Assembly (NCBI GenBank): GCA_944412495.1
Contig: CALYBL010000032.1
Coordinates: 120,063-184,062 of the forward strand
Source: an uncultured Clostridia bacterium
GTDB lineage: Bacteria; Bacillota; Clostridia; Oscillospirales; Acutalibacteraceae
Length of the DNA stretch: 64,000 bases
Reading direction: 5' to 3'
Part shown: positions 36,963 to 47,251 of the stretch, piece after piece
Layout of the letters: every line of letters begins with the position of its first letter
How positions within the stretch are numbered: position 1 is the stretch's first letter
Notes under the pieces: generated by a model
What the model was told of the DNA's origin: nothing
Database searches by the model: none
Seen by the model: the letters and a program-made list of their open reading frames with translations, nothing else
Translations under genes and position numbers: made by a program

Positions 36963-39176
36963 ATGAGCTTTGTTAAAGGCAAGTGGGATAAAGGTATAGA
37001 TGTGCGCGACTTTATAGTCAGGAACTATACACCGTACGACGGCGACGAAAGCTTTCTTACTGCTCCGACCCAGCGGACGAGGGAGCTTTGGGACAAGGTG
37101 AGCGAGCTGCTCAAAAAGGAGCGCGAGGCCGGCGGTGTTCTGGATATAGATGAGAAGACGATATCCGACATCGACGCGTATGCTCCGGGATATATTGACA
37201 AGGACAGGGAGACGATAGTCGGCCTTCAGACGGACGCTCCGCTCAGAAGGGCTATTATGCCGTTCGGCGGCATCAGGATGGTGCGCACCTCGCTCGAGGC
37301 ATACGGCCGCCAGATGGACAAGGACGTGGAGAACGTCTTTAAATACCGCAAGACGCATAACGACGGCGTGTTCGACGTTTATACGGAGGAGATGCGCAAG
37401 GCGCGTCACAGCGGCATCATAACCGGGCTGCCCGACGCTTACGGCCGCGGGCGCATCATAGGCGACTACCGCCGCCTGCCGCTTTACGGCTGCGACTATC
37501 TTATCGCCGAAAAGGAAGAGGCGAAGACCTCTCTCAACTACCATATCATGGACGAGGAGTCGATAAGGAACCGCGAGGAGCTTTCCGAGCAGATAAAGGC
37601 GCTTAAAAAGCTCAAGAGGATGGCGGCCTCCTACGGCTTTGACATATCTCAGCCGGCAACGGACACAAAAGAAGCCGTGCAGTGGCTTTACTTCGGATAT
37701 CTCGCCGCCGTCAAGGAGCAGAACGGTGCGGCGATGTCGCTGGGCAGGGTTTCCACCTTCCTCGACATCTACGCAGAGGCCGACCTTAAGAGCGGGAAAT
37801 ACACCGAGGAGCAGATACAGGAGATAGTAGACCACTTTATCATGAAGCTGCGTCTGGTGCGGTTTTTGCGCACTCCGGCCTATGACGAGCTGTTCTCCGG
37901 CGACCCGACGTGGGTGACGGAGTCGATAGGCGGCATGTGCGTCGACGGGCGGCACATGGTCACCAAGATGAGCTACCGCTTTTTGCACACGCTCGAAAAT
38001 CTCGGCCCGGCGCCGGAGCCTAACCTTACGATACTGTGGAGTCCCCGCCTGCCGGAGAACTTTAAAAAATACTGCGCAAGCATGTCCATAAAAACATCAT
38101 CCATACAATATGAAAGCGATGAGCTCATGCGCGTAAAATTCGGCGACGACTACGGCATAGCCTGCTGCGTTTCCGCCATGCGCATAGGCAAGCAGATGCA
38201 GTTCTTCGGTGCAAGGGCAAACCTTGCAAAGGCGCTGCTTTACGCGATAAACGGCGGCAGAGACGAAATATCCGGAGACCAGGTCGCACCGCAGCTTCGC
38301 CCCGTCGAGGGCGATAAGCTCGATTACGGCGATGTCATGGGCAAGTTTACCTATGTCTGCGACTGGCTGGCAAATCTGTATATAAATACTCTCAACTGCA
38401 TTCATTACATGCACGACAAATACTGCTATGAGAGCTTGCAGATGGCGCTGCACGACGAGGAGATAGTGCGCACCTGTGCCTGCGGCATAGCAGGGCTTTC
38501 TGTGGTGGCGGACTCGCTGTCGGCCATAAAGTATGCTGCCGTTAAGCCTATAAGGCGCGAGGACGGGCTTGTTGTGGACTTTGAAATTGAGGGAGATTTC
38601 CCGAAATTCGGAAACAATGACCCGCGCGTCGACGACATTGCCGTCAATGTGGTTAAGATGTTCATGAAAAAGCTCTCCAAGAACAAGACCTACCGTCACA
38701 GCAAGCCGACGCTGTCTATTTTGACGATAACCTCCAACGTTGTGTACGGCAAAAAGACCTCGAACACTCCCGACGGGCGCAAAAAGGGCGAGCCGTTTGC
38801 TCCCGGCGCCAATCCGATGCACGGCCGCGACGAAAACGGCTGCGTGGCCTCCATGATGTCGGTCGCAAAGCTTCCGTACGACTACAGCGAGGACGGCATA
38901 TCCTATACCTTCTCAATAGTTCCGCAGTCATTAGGCAAGACGGACGATGAAAAGGATACAAATCTGGTCGGCCTGCTCGACGGCTATTTTACCGAGGGCG
39001 GACATCATATAAACGTTAATGTTATAAACCGGGAAGTGCTGCTCGACGCCATGGACCACCCGGAGAAATATCCTCAGCTCACCATAAGAGTGTCAGGCTA
39101 TGCCGTCAACTTCATCAAGCTGACGAGAGAGCAGCAGCTCGACGTTATACACCGCACCTTCCACACCCACTTCTAA
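36963..39176 (+). CDS. pflB: Formate C-acetyltransferase (pyruvate formate-lyase)
   Basis: A 737-residue glycyl-radical enzyme turning pyruvate and CoA into acetyl-CoA and formate. The adjacent active-site cysteines are in [10 protein letters not shown] (about 396-405), and the radical glycine is in RVSGYAVNF, about 27 residues from the C-terminus, followed by the usual HxTFHTHF-like end. Length matches PFL rather than diol dehydratases. AAAGGA places the start at 36963, not the ATG 10 codons upstream. Its activase lies 279 bases downstream on the same strand. Confidence 0.95.
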   Translation: MSFVKGKWDKGIDVRDFIVRNYTPYDGDESFLTAPTQRTRELWDKVSELLKKEREAGGVLDIDEKTISDIDAYAPGYIDKDRETIVGLQTDAPLRRAIMPFGGIRMVRTSLEAYGRQMDKDVENVFKYRKTHNDGVFDVYTEEMRKARHSGIITGLPDAYGRGRIIGDYRRLPLYGCDYLIAEKEEAKTSLNYHIMDEESIRNREELSEQIKALKKLKRMAASYGFDISQPATDTKEAVQWLYFGYLAAVKEQNGAAMSLGRVSTFLDIYAEADLKSGKYTEEQIQEIVDHFIMKLRLVRFLRTPAYDELFSGDPTWVTESIGGMCVDGRHMVTKMSYRFLHTLENLGPAPEPNLTILWSPRLPENFKKYCASMSIKTSSIQYESDELMRVKFGDDYGIACCVSAMRIGKQMQFFGARANLAKALLYAINGGRDEISGDQVAPQLRPVEGDKLDYGDVMGKFTYVCDWLANLYINTLNCIHYMHDKYCYESLQMALHDEEIVRTCACGIAGLSVVADSLSAIKYAAVKPIRREDGLVVDFEIEGDFPKFGNNDPRVDDIAVNVVKMFMKKLSKNKTYRHSKPTLSILTITSNVVYGKKTSNTPDGRKKGEPFAPGANPMHGRDENGCVASMMSVAKLPYDYSEDGISYTFSIVPQSLGKTDDEKDTNLVGLLDGYFTEGGHHINVNVINREVLLDAMDHPEKYPQLTIRVSGYAVNFIKLTREQQLDVIHRTFHTHF

Positions 39177-39455
39177 GCTTTTCGGGTGCGTTCGGGCTCC
39201 CTCTGCGCGGATATGCAGGAGCAAGCCGCTGCCCGCGCATATAATTTTGGGAGCACATCTGCCTGTCACAGAGCTTCACAGGCACAAACTACGATATTGT
39301 TGCGAATGGCGTTTTGCTGTGCATCTTCGCAAAAGCAGTAATATTTCAGCTCAGTCTCCCCGCTGTCATACGGCAGCGGGGAGAAGCATACTGTGCGTAC
39401 TAACACTCTGCATCTGCAGCGCATGGCATACAGCACAAAGCGAGGTGAATTTTTT

Positions 39456-40181
39456 ATGAGCTCATTGGGGAGAATACATTCTATGGAATCCTTCGGCACG
39501 GTCGACGGCCCGGGCATAAGGTTTGTTCTGTTTTTGCAGGGCTGCCCCCTTAACTGCATTTACTGCCACAATCCGGATGCGCTCAATCCGGACGACGGCG
39601 AGCTTAAATCGAGCGACGAGGTGTTCGAGTATATCTCCCGCTTTAAAAGCTTTATAAAATCCGGGGGAGTTACTCTATCAGGCGGCGAGCCGCTTAGGCA
39701 GCCTGACTTCTGCAGAGAGCTGCTCCAAAAGCTTAAGGCGCACGGCATCCACACCGCGATTGATACCTCCGGCATAATGCCGCTTGACAGCGTTAAAGAC
39801 TGCATTGACCTTGCCGACATGCTGCTGCTTGACATAAAGGCGATATCGCCGGAGCTGTGCAGGAAAATTACCGGCGCCGGCAACGAAAACGCCATCAAAA
39901 CCCTTCGCTACTGCGAAAGCACATCAAAGCCGGTTTGGATAAGGCATGTGGTGGTGCCGGGCTATACTCTCGACGAAAGCGAGCTTAAAAAAACAGCGGA
40001 TTTTTTGGCGCGCTTTAAGTGTGTAGAGCGCGTGGAGCTTTTGCCCTTTCACAAGATGGGCGAGTATAAATGGAAGGAGCTCGGCTTAAGCTATACCCTT
40101 TACGATACTCCATCGCCTACCGAAGAGGACATGGCCAAAGCAAGAAAGATTTTTTCCGACAAGGGCCTGTGCGTGAGATGA
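39456..40181 (+). CDS. pflA: Pyruvate formate-lyase activating enzyme
   Basis: A 241-residue radical SAM protein that puts the radical on PflB glycine. Cluster motif C30-x3-C34-x2-C37 in GCPLNCIYCHNPD, with the preceding SFGTVDGPGIRFVLFLQG typical of PFL activases, and GGVTLSGGEPLRQPDF later. No extra ferredoxin insert, so it is the PflA type and not the GrsB/HpdA type. GAGGTGA ribosome binding site before 39456; a 21-codon upstream extension of the frame is not used. A terminator follows. Confidence 0.95.
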   Translation: MSSLGRIHSMESFGTVDGPGIRFVLFLQGCPLNCIYCHNPDALNPDDGELKSSDEVFEYISRFKSFIKSGGVTLSGGEPLRQPDFCRELLQKLKAHGIHTAIDTSGIMPLDSVKDCIDLADMLLLDIKAISPELCRKITGAGNENAIKTLRYCESTSKPVWIRHVVVPGYTLDESELKKTADFLARFKCVERVELLPFHKMGEYKWKELGLSYTLYDTPSPTEEDMAKARKIFSDKGLCVR

Positions 40182-40496
40182 TTCTGACAAAAGAGAATGT
40201 TTAAAAAGCCGCGGCGTATAGAGCCGCGGCTTAATCGTTTTCTTATAAATATCCCTGCCTGCGCGCAGGAATATTTCCCCTCCTTTATATACTGAGTAAG
40301 TGATTTAGTAAAATGAAAACACTTTTTTGCAAGCTAACTGTAAGAAACCCGTATTTGCACGGTATTTTTCATTTAACAAAGCTTTCTTTTACCGCTGTCC
40401 TTGTTCAGGCTTCCTCTCCCACCTGCTAATCCGTCAGCTGCGCCGCTTCTCATGTCACGTACTCTCCCGTCTGCTGAAATAACGGCGCCGCCGCAC
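40182..40496. other. Convergent intergenic with pflA terminator
   Basis: 315 bases; terminator at 40206-40240, nothing else recognised. Confidence 0.5.
40206..40240 (+). terminator. Terminator of pflA
   Basis: Perfect 10-bp stem AAGCCGCGGC / GCCGCGGCTT, 7-base loop, then AATCGTTTTCTT. Confidence 0.75.
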
Positions 40497-41273
40497 CTAA
40501 TCGCCCTTAGACGCGGTAAAAAACAGCCGCGGAAATCTGAATATTATTTCACCGCTTTTCTGCACGGGGTATGCTTTTACTATTTCTCTATACACATCAT
40601 TTTCAAACTCCCTGCGGTCATCGTCCACCAGGGCCTCAAGATACGGCCGCAGTCCCGTCCCCTTGTACCATTCCATAATATCCTGATGAGAGCCCATCCG
40701 GTGATAATATATCGTCTCCCACATGCGAAAATCGTCGGTCAGCTCCGACAGCAGGTCAAAATATTCCCCCGGAGTAAGGGTGTAAAACTCTCTGTATACC
40801 GAAAATTTACCCTGCCATTTTGCGCTGTGTGACACCTCGGCTATTATTTTGTGTATCGGCTCGTCGTAATTTATGGGAACCTGTATCGCCAGCATTCCTC
40901 CCGGGGCCAGAAGGCCGAACATGTTTTTTATCAGCCTGTCGTGGGCCGGGACCCATTGAATACATGCATTTGAAAACACGACGTCAAACCTTTGGCTTAT
41001 CTTTTCAAAATCCTTCTCAGCATCGAAAAGCATAAAATCCAGCTCAGGATGTGACTTTTTTGCCGAAGCAATCATATCCTGCGAGTTGTCGGCTCCCAGT
41101 ATATAAGCCCCCTTGAACCTTTCGGCCAAAACGGCGGTGCTGTTGCCCGGCCCGCAGCCTATGTCGATTATGCGCGCCGGGTCCCTTACCGTAATCCCTG
41201 CCGCAAGGTCATATGACGGCTGCGTCCTTTCGCGTTTGAACTTAAGATACTGCTCTGCATTCCAGCCTGACAT
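40497..41273 (-). CDS. tam: Trans-aconitate 2-methyltransferase-like SAM methyltransferase
   Basis: A 258-residue class I methyltransferase. SAM motif IDIGCGPGNSTAVLAE near 36-51, acidic ADNSQDM near 61-67, SNACIQWVPAH near 95-105 and the full-length match to the Tam family. Tam methylates trans-aconitate, a side product that inhibits aconitase. GGAGGTG before the ATG. Monocistronic. Family is clear; the true substrate is inferred. Confidence 0.83.
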   Translation of the reverse strand: MSGWNAEQYLKFKRERTQPSYDLAAGITVRDPARIIDIGCGPGNSTAVLAERFKGAYILGADNSQDMIASAKKSHPELDFMLFDAEKDFEKISQRFDVVFSNACIQWVPAHDRLIKNMFGLLAPGGMLAIQVPINYDEPIHKIIAEVSHSAKWQGKFSVYREFYTLTPGEYFDLLSELTDDFRMWETIYYHRMGSHQDIMEWYKGTGLRPYLEALVDDDRREFENDVYREIVKAYPVQKSGEIIFRFPRLFFTASKGD

Positions 41274-42385
41274 ATCGGCACCTCCATGATTGCTTTTATT
41301 ATAAAGCTCTGTCGCTCTTATATCAAATATTATTTTTCATGATATCTGTCAGGAATATATCCGTGTTGAATGCGGGCATATTATTTAAGACGGCATGAGC
41401 CGATTTGCCTGTCTTCCGGGGGCCGGTGATATCTCTGTATTGACTAAGCTGCCGGGAAGCGAATCCGATGTGCCGAAAAAGCGACGGCACGGCGTATTTT
41501 CACATTTTTACCCTTGTCAGACGGCAGCCCGCCTGTGGTCTTGAAAGCAAAAATTCATCCGCGCCGCCGTCATTTTCGGTGCGTGCAGCTTTAAGTGTGC
41601 TAATTTTTGTGCAGGCAAGGCATAAAACGCAGTTGATTCCTTAGGATTAAGAGGCTTTTAACGCAGCATGCGCGCAAATCCGCCGCTTAAAACCATATTG
41701 TGCTTACCTTCCGGCAGCTTAAGCAGAGCTTATCTTGATAAATCCTGCGTCTGCCTTGACCGGATAGGGAGTCAGACTTTCACTCATGTCAGACGGCACG
41801 GCGGCTCATATCATAATAATGCTGAGAGCGCATTGCAGCTCGCTCACGCCGCTGCTCCTGCTTTCCGCAAACAGCCGCGTTCAGTCTAAAACACCTCACG
41901 GTGCTGCGCAGCCATTTTCTCTTTAATCCGAATTGGATAGAGCAAAATACTGCAAGCCTTTTGCAGGGTTAGGTCTTCTTCAAAATTTTTAGCAGCATCC
42001 ATCTCTTTTGTCTTTTCTTGACATGATTTTGATGCCGCAGCTTTTGCGCTTCCAGAGCAAGCTTTCTTAAAGCGCAATTTTAGCGGCCAAAGGCGCATAC
42101 CGCTTTGTCTTGCGCACAGTGCCGTATTGCCGCTAAAGCGGCCGGCTCTGCATTACTGTGCCTTTTCTTTTCCTCTTTTGCTGAGGCGTTAAGTCAAGGC
42201 TTTTATCATCGCAGCAGAGAATCATATTCGTCAAAGCGATTCATGGGCAATGTATTTTTGTCCTGCCTGAAAACAGATATTTTTTAATTTAGCGGCCTTT
42301 TTAGGCGCGGCAGTCATTGAATTTTTATAATATATATGCTAAAATAAATCATTAACGCAGAGGTAAATTTTTCTTGGAGGGGCAG
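41274..42385. other. Long intergenic region containing repeat copy 2
   Basis: About 1110 bases. Repeat copy 2 fills 41445-41720. A 70-codon minus-strand frame (41886-42098) reads somewhat like protein (KNFEEDLTLQKACSILLYP) but has no ribosome binding site. Nothing else seen. Confidence 0.5.
41445..41720 (+). repeat. 276-bp dispersed repeat, copy 2
   Basis: Same length and orientation as 25932-26207, about 92 percent identical by eye with no insertion or deletion. Same 10-base terminal inverted repeat AAGCTGCCGG / CCGGCAGCTT. The flanks differ from those of copy 1. Confidence 0.85.
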
Positions 42386-43537
42386 ATGCCTAAGATTATT
42401 GTAATTTCCACCGGCGGCACCATAGGCAGCGCAGCAGACGGCGGTAAAATAAGTCTTTTGCAGGATGACGGAGTCATCAGCCGCTTTTGCCGCAGATTTG
42501 ATATTGACGATTCTCTGTTTGAATACAGGCGTGTGCTGAATGTCCTCAGCGAAAACATGCAGCTGACCGACCTGCAGCGGCTGGTTGATTGTCTCTTTGA
42601 GCTTTTAGATTCTCCCGCAGGCCCTACGGGCGGCGAATACAGCGGAATTATCATAACCCACGGCACCGACACCCTTGCCTTTACCGCCAGCCTGCTTGGC
42701 ATAATTTTTGCGCACGTGCGCATACCAGTGCTGATAACCGGCAGCAATCTGCCTTTATCGGATGATAACACCGACGCTTTTGACAACTTAAAGCTGTGCT
42801 GGGACTTTATAAGGCTCGGCCTGCCGGGCGTATACGCGGCGTTTGGCGGAAAAGTCCACCTTTCCACACGCATAGGGCAGGCGCTGCACTTTGTGCATGA
42901 TTATCCGCCGCTGGCAGGCGTCCCGCTGGCAGTAAGAGACGGAGACGGGATAAAGCTTATTGATTCGCCCGCAAATCCCGGCATAGACGAGATAAGGGCA
43001 GAGCGCCCGTCCCTTTTCAAGCCGCCGATAGGTCTTGGCAAAATAATGCTTATACGGCCGTATACGGGCCTTGATTATACCACGATAAATATTTACAGCG
43101 GCTGCTGTGACGCTGTGCTGCACGGCACATATCATTCCGGCTCGGTCGATTCCTCGGGCGGCGTGCGGTGTGATAATACTTCGGACGGGTCTGATAAAGG
43201 CAGCGGCGTATTGCGCTGCGGGAAGCCTTCTCTCGGTGTGTCTGCTCCGGGCAGCCAAGCGGGTGAAAGGCGGCCAAACGGCTCAAATCAGCTATGCGGC
43301 ATATTTTCGCTTGCCGAAAGGTGCGCATATGCCCGCATCCCGCTTTTTTTGGGCCCGGTGGATGCCGGCAGGGTATATTCCGGACAGGAAAAGGTACGCG
43401 GCAGCGGCGTTATCCCTTTTTCCGGCATTCCGCTTATAACAGCGTGGGCAAAGCTTACGGCGGGAATAAAATTTTTTGATAATATCCGGAATTTAACATC
43501 ATTTATAAATACAGACATATTTTTTGAAAGGATTTGA
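42386..43537 (+). CDS. ansA: Type I (cytoplasmic-like) L-asparaginase
   Basis: A 383-residue asparaginase hydrolysing Asn to Asp and ammonia. Nucleophile Thr in STGGTIGSAA (about 8-17) and the THGTDTLAFTAS motif (about 91-102) are intact. An insert of about 48 residues rich in Gly, Ser and Asn (about 253-300, GVRCDNTSDGSDKGSGVL and on) interrupts the C-terminal domain after YHSGS; normal family length is about 330-340. GGAGGGG before 42386 selects the ATG. Its stop is four bases before the aspS start, so the two genes are coupled. Confidence 0.9.
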   Translation: MPKIIVISTGGTIGSAADGGKISLLQDDGVISRFCRRFDIDDSLFEYRRVLNVLSENMQLTDLQRLVDCLFELLDSPAGPTGGEYSGIIITHGTDTLAFTASLLGIIFAHVRIPVLITGSNLPLSDDNTDAFDNLKLCWDFIRLGLPGVYAAFGGKVHLSTRIGQALHFVHDYPPLAGVPLAVRDGDGIKLIDSPANPGIDEIRAERPSLFKPPIGLGKIMLIRPYTGLDYTTINIYSGCCDAVLHGTYHSGSVDSSGGVRCDNTSDGSDKGSGVLRCGKPSLGVSAPGSQAGERRPNGSNQLCGIFSLAERCAYARIPLFLGPVDAGRVYSGQEKVRGSGVIPFSGIPLITAWAKLTAGIKFFDNIRNLTSFINTDIFFERI

Positions 43538-43541
43538 AACT

Positions 43542-45302
43542 ATGGAGCAGGCAATAAAGCTGTCGGGGGAGTACAGAACACATCTTTGCAGCGAGCTTAG
43601 GGAGTCCGATGTCGGAAAGGATGTAAAGCTGTCCGGCTGGGTGGAAAATATAAGAGACCACGGCGGCGTTATATTCCTCGATTTAAGAGACCACTACGGC
43701 GTAACGCAGGTGGTGCTCCACGACGGCAGTATAGCCGATAAAATATCAAGAGAGACCGTCATAACGGCGGCGGGCAAGGTGTTAAAGCGCGACGAGGAAT
43801 CGATAAACGAAAAAATACCGACCGGCCGTGTTGAGGTGCACGCGGATAATATCGAAATAATCAGCAAAAGCGAATCGGTGCTGCCCTTTGAGGTGCCCAT
43901 GTCTACGGAAACGAGAGAGGACATAAGGCTCAAGTACCGCTTTTTAGATTTGAGGAACAGAAAGATGCACTCCAACATCGTGCTGCGCTCAAAGGTGATA
44001 TCATACATGCGCAGGCTCATGGAGGACATGGGCTTTATGGATATCCAGACGCCGATACTTTCCGTTTCCTCGCCCGAGGGTGCAAGGGATTATCTCGTGC
44101 CCAGCCGCAAGCATCACGGCAAATTCTACGCGCTGCCTCAGGCGCCGCAGATATTCAAGCAGCTGCTCATGGTATCGGGCTTTGACAGGTATTATCAGGT
44201 GGCGCCGTGCTTTAGGGACGAGGACGCAAGAGCCGACAGGTCGCCGGGTGAGTTTTACCAGCTCGACTTTGAAATGGCGTTTGCCACGCAGGAGGACGTT
44301 TTCGCAGTAACGGAAAATCTGCTTTACAACGTGTTTAATACGTTCTCGGACAAAAAGGTGTCGCCTGCGCCGTTTGAAAGGATAACCTACGCCGACTCGA
44401 TGCTGAAATACGGCACCGACAAGCCGGATCTGCGCAACCCGCTCGTCATAACCGATTTGACGGACATATTTGAAAATGCAGACTTTCCCGCTTTCAGGGG
44501 CAAGCCGGTAAGGGGCATATTTGCTCCCGGCGCCGCGTCACAGTCGAGGAAATTTTTTGAGGACATGCTCAAATTTGCCACGAGCATAGGCATGAAGGGG
44601 CTTGGTTATATCAAGATAAACGACGATTTCACCTTCTCCGGCCCCATTGACAAGTTTATTCCGGACGACAAGCGCAGCGTCATGAAGGAGCGTGCAGGGC
44701 TTGAAGCCGGCGGAGTGCTCTTCTTCATCTGCGACGACAAATACACCGTGAATAAGCTTGCGGGGCAGATAAGAACGGCGCTGGGCGAGCGTCTCGGTCT
44801 TATAAGCGAAGATGAATACCGCCTCTGCTTTATCGTCGACTTCCCGATGTATGAGCGCGACGAGGAAACGGGCGAGATAATATTTACGCACAACCCCTTC
44901 TCCATGCCTCAGGGCGGGATGGAGGCGCTCGAGACCAAGGATCCGCTCGATGTGCTTGCGTATCAGTATGATATAGTCTGCAACGGCGAGGAGCTTTCCT
45001 CCGGCGCCGTGCGCAACCATTCAAAGGAGATAATGCTCAAGGCCTTCAGCATTGCGGGCTATAACGAGGACGACTTAAAGACGAAGTTCGGCGCGCTATA
45101 CAGCGCGTTCGGCTACGGCGCACCGCCGCACGCCGGAATGGCGCCCGGAATTGACAGGATAATAATGCTGCTGACGGGAGAAAAGACAATACGCGACGTA
45201 ATAGCCTTCCCGATGAACGCCAACGCACAGGATCTTATGCTGGGCGCGCCGTCGGAGGTGTCGGAGCAGCAGCTCAGAGAGGTGCATATCAAGATAAGAT
45301 AA
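43542..45302 (+). CDS. aspS: Aspartyl-tRNA synthetase
   Basis: A 586-residue bacterial-type class II synthetase. It has an N-terminal OB fold (VKLSGWVENIRDHGGVIFLD), class II motif 2 (FRDEDARADRSPGEFYQLD), a GAD insertion domain and motif 3 (GMAPGIDRIIMLL). It charges tRNA-Asp and, if non-discriminating, tRNA-Asn for GatCAB to amidate. GAAAGGA nine bases before ATG 43542 rather than the TTG at 43524. Lies between ansA and gatC in one transcription unit. Confidence 0.96.
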   Translation: MEQAIKLSGEYRTHLCSELRESDVGKDVKLSGWVENIRDHGGVIFLDLRDHYGVTQVVLHDGSIADKISRETVITAAGKVLKRDEESINEKIPTGRVEVHADNIEIISKSESVLPFEVPMSTETREDIRLKYRFLDLRNRKMHSNIVLRSKVISYMRRLMEDMGFMDIQTPILSVSSPEGARDYLVPSRKHHGKFYALPQAPQIFKQLLMVSGFDRYYQVAPCFRDEDARADRSPGEFYQLDFEMAFATQEDVFAVTENLLYNVFNTFSDKKVSPAPFERITYADSMLKYGTDKPDLRNPLVITDLTDIFENADFPAFRGKPVRGIFAPGAASQSRKFFEDMLKFATSIGMKGLGYIKINDDFTFSGPIDKFIPDDKRSVMKERAGLEAGGVLFFICDDKYTVNKLAGQIRTALGERLGLISEDEYRLCFIVDFPMYERDEETGEIIFTHNPFSMPQGGMEALETKDPLDVLAYQYDIVCNGEELSSGAVRNHSKEIMLKAFSIAGYNEDDLKTKFGALYSAFGYGAPPHAGMAPGIDRIIMLLTGEKTIRDVIAFPMNANAQDLMLGAPSEVSEQQLREVHIKIR

Positions 45303-45369
45303 TCCCTCTTTGCCTGTAAGCAGGCTAAAATTTTGCCAAATCAACTGCTACACTAAGGATGTGGATAAT

Positions 45370-45651
45370 ATGGTAACAAGGGAAGACGTAAAAAGGCTTG
45401 CAGCTTTGAGCATGCTTGACCTTACCGACGAACAGCTCGACCGTCTTACCAAGGATATGCAGAGCATAGTGAATTTTGCGGACACGATAAACGCCGCCGA
45501 GGCGAAGGACCGCGACAACACCGGAATAAACAACATATTCAACGCCTACCGCGAGGACACAGTAAAGCCGTCCTTTGAGCAGAGCGAGATACTGAGCAAT
45601 GTCGACGGCGGAGAGGACGGGTTTTTTGCCGTCTCCTCCCGCAAGATGTGA
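45370..45651 (+). CDS. gatC: Asp/Glu-tRNA amidotransferase subunit C
   Basis: A 93-residue protein, MVTREDVKRLAALSMLDLTD opening and a proline-poor wrap-around helix, matching GatC, which stabilises GatA-GatB. The ATG at 45370 follows AAGGA at a slightly long spacing; GTG at 45361 is an alternative. It is followed 9 bases later by gatA. Confidence 0.92.
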   Translation: MVTREDVKRLAALSMLDLTDEQLDRLTKDMQSIVNFADTINAAEAKDRDNTGINNIFNAYREDTVKPSFEQSEILSNVDGGEDGFFAVSSRKM

Positions 45652-45660
45652 GGTGGCGTT

Positions 45661-47118
45661 ATGAGTATAATAAAAAAGATTAATGCCGCTTTAAAAAGCC
45701 GCGATATATCCTGCGCCGAGCTCGTCGGCAAATATCTTGACGCGATAGAGCAAAACCAAGACCTCAACGCATATATAACGGTAACGGCTGAGCAGGCCAA
45801 GGCAGCGGCTGACGCGACCGACAAGAGAATAGCCGCGGGAGAGGACATATCCCTGCTTGACGGCGTGCCTATGTCTATAAAGGACAATATAACGACAAAG
45901 GGAATACAGACCACCTGCGCTTCAAGGATACTTGAGGGGCACGTGCCGATATACGACGCCTTTGTGTGGCGCCGGCTGAAGGAAAAGGGAGCCGTGCTGC
46001 TCGGCAAGACGAATCTTGACGAGTTTGGCATGGGCTCGGGCACGGAGAATTCCTGTTTCGGGCCGACGCTGAATCCTCACAATAAGGCGCATGTGCCGGG
46101 CGGCAGCTCCGGCGGCGCAGCGGCGGCGGTTGCCGCGGGGCTTTGCGCTTACGGGCTCGGCACCGACACCGGCGGCTCAATAAGACAGCCGGCCTCATTC
46201 TGCGGTATTGTCGGCATTAAGCCGACCTATGGCGCGGTGTCGAGGTTCGGTGCCATTGCCTACGCCTCCAGCTTTGACCAGATAGGTGTGCTCGCGCCGA
46301 GCGCAGAGGACGCCGCCGTTGTATTCGATACGATATCTGCCTATGACGAGGCGGACTCTACCTGTGTCGAGCCAGGACTCCGCGGCGGGAGAGCAGTTAA
46401 GATAGACGCTGAGATAAAGGGGCGCAGAATAGCGCTCATTAAAGAATGCTTCAACGGGCTGCCGGAGGATATAAGCTCGGCTGTTATGAGCGCCGCAAAG
46501 GATTACGAAAAGCTTGGTGCCGAGATAATCGAGGTATCGGTGCCGGGCATGACGTATGCGCTGCCGGTTTATTATATCCTCGCCTGTGCCGAGGCGTCGT
46601 CAAACTTAGGCAGGTACGACGGTATAAGGTACGGCCACCGCACCGACAGCTATCTCAACATAAACGACATGATTATGAAAACCCGCACCGAGGGCTTCGG
46701 CGATGAGGTGAAGCGCCGCATAATGCTGGGCACATATGTATTAAGCTCCGGCTACTATGACGCATATTACAAAAAGGCGCAGAATCTGCGCGCCGAGATT
46801 ACCGACGAGTTCAAGAAGATATTTGAAGCGGCAGACGTCGTTCTCGCCCCAACTGCACCGTCGACGGCTATGAAGATTGGCAGCAGAGACGACGACCCCG
46901 TCAAGGCTTACCTCGGCGACATACTTACAGTGCCGGTGAACGTCTGCGGCCTGCCCGCCATAAATCTGCCGTGCGGCGCCGACGCGCGGGGACTGCCGAT
47001 AGGCATGCAGCTTATCGGCGACAAATTCTGCGAGAGCCTGCTCTTCAACATGGCGCATGTGTTTGAAACGGCTTGTCCGCAGTATTCAAAAAGGCTGCAC
47101 ATGGGCGTCGAGCTGTAA
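45661..47118 (+). CDS. gatA: Asp/Glu-tRNA amidotransferase subunit A
   Basis: A 485-residue amidase-signature enzyme that releases ammonia from glutamine. The catalytic triad is visible: Lys in MSIKDNI (about 73), cis-Ser in PGGSSGGAAAAVAAG (about 147-161) and nucleophile Ser in TDTGGSIRQPASF (about 168-180). It works with GatB and GatC. GAGGTGG ribosome binding site. Typical length. Confidence 0.96.
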   Translation: MSIIKKINAALKSRDISCAELVGKYLDAIEQNQDLNAYITVTAEQAKAAADATDKRIAAGEDISLLDGVPMSIKDNITTKGIQTTCASRILEGHVPIYDAFVWRRLKEKGAVLLGKTNLDEFGMGSGTENSCFGPTLNPHNKAHVPGGSSGGAAAAVAAGLCAYGLGTDTGGSIRQPASFCGIVGIKPTYGAVSRFGAIAYASSFDQIGVLAPSAEDAAVVFDTISAYDEADSTCVEPGLRGGRAVKIDAEIKGRRIALIKECFNGLPEDISSAVMSAAKDYEKLGAEIIEVSVPGMTYALPVYYILACAEASSNLGRYDGIRYGHRTDSYLNINDMIMKTRTEGFGDEVKRRIMLGTYVLSSGYYDAYYKKAQNLRAEITDEFKKIFEAADVVLAPTAPSTAMKIGSRDDDPVKAYLGDILTVPVNVCGLPAINLPCGADARGLPIGMQLIGDKFCESLLFNMAHVFETACPQYSKRLHMGVEL

Positions 47119-47251
47119 GCCCCCGCTTTCGTACTGAGCTTTGACAGCGCTCCGTAGCGGTAATGTAAATGCAGCTATGATAAAAATGTACAGCTGCCTG
47201 AAGACCGCTATGTCTTTGCCTGTCATACTTATATAATGCTGAAAGGAGATT

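Noticed and set aside
36903..37988. 361-codon frame antisense to pflB
   Set aside because: Fully antisense to a certain gene; long only because of codon bias.
41886..42098. 70-codon minus-strand frame with protein-like sequence
   Set aside because: No ribosome binding site and no family recognised; kept only as a note within the intergenic entry.
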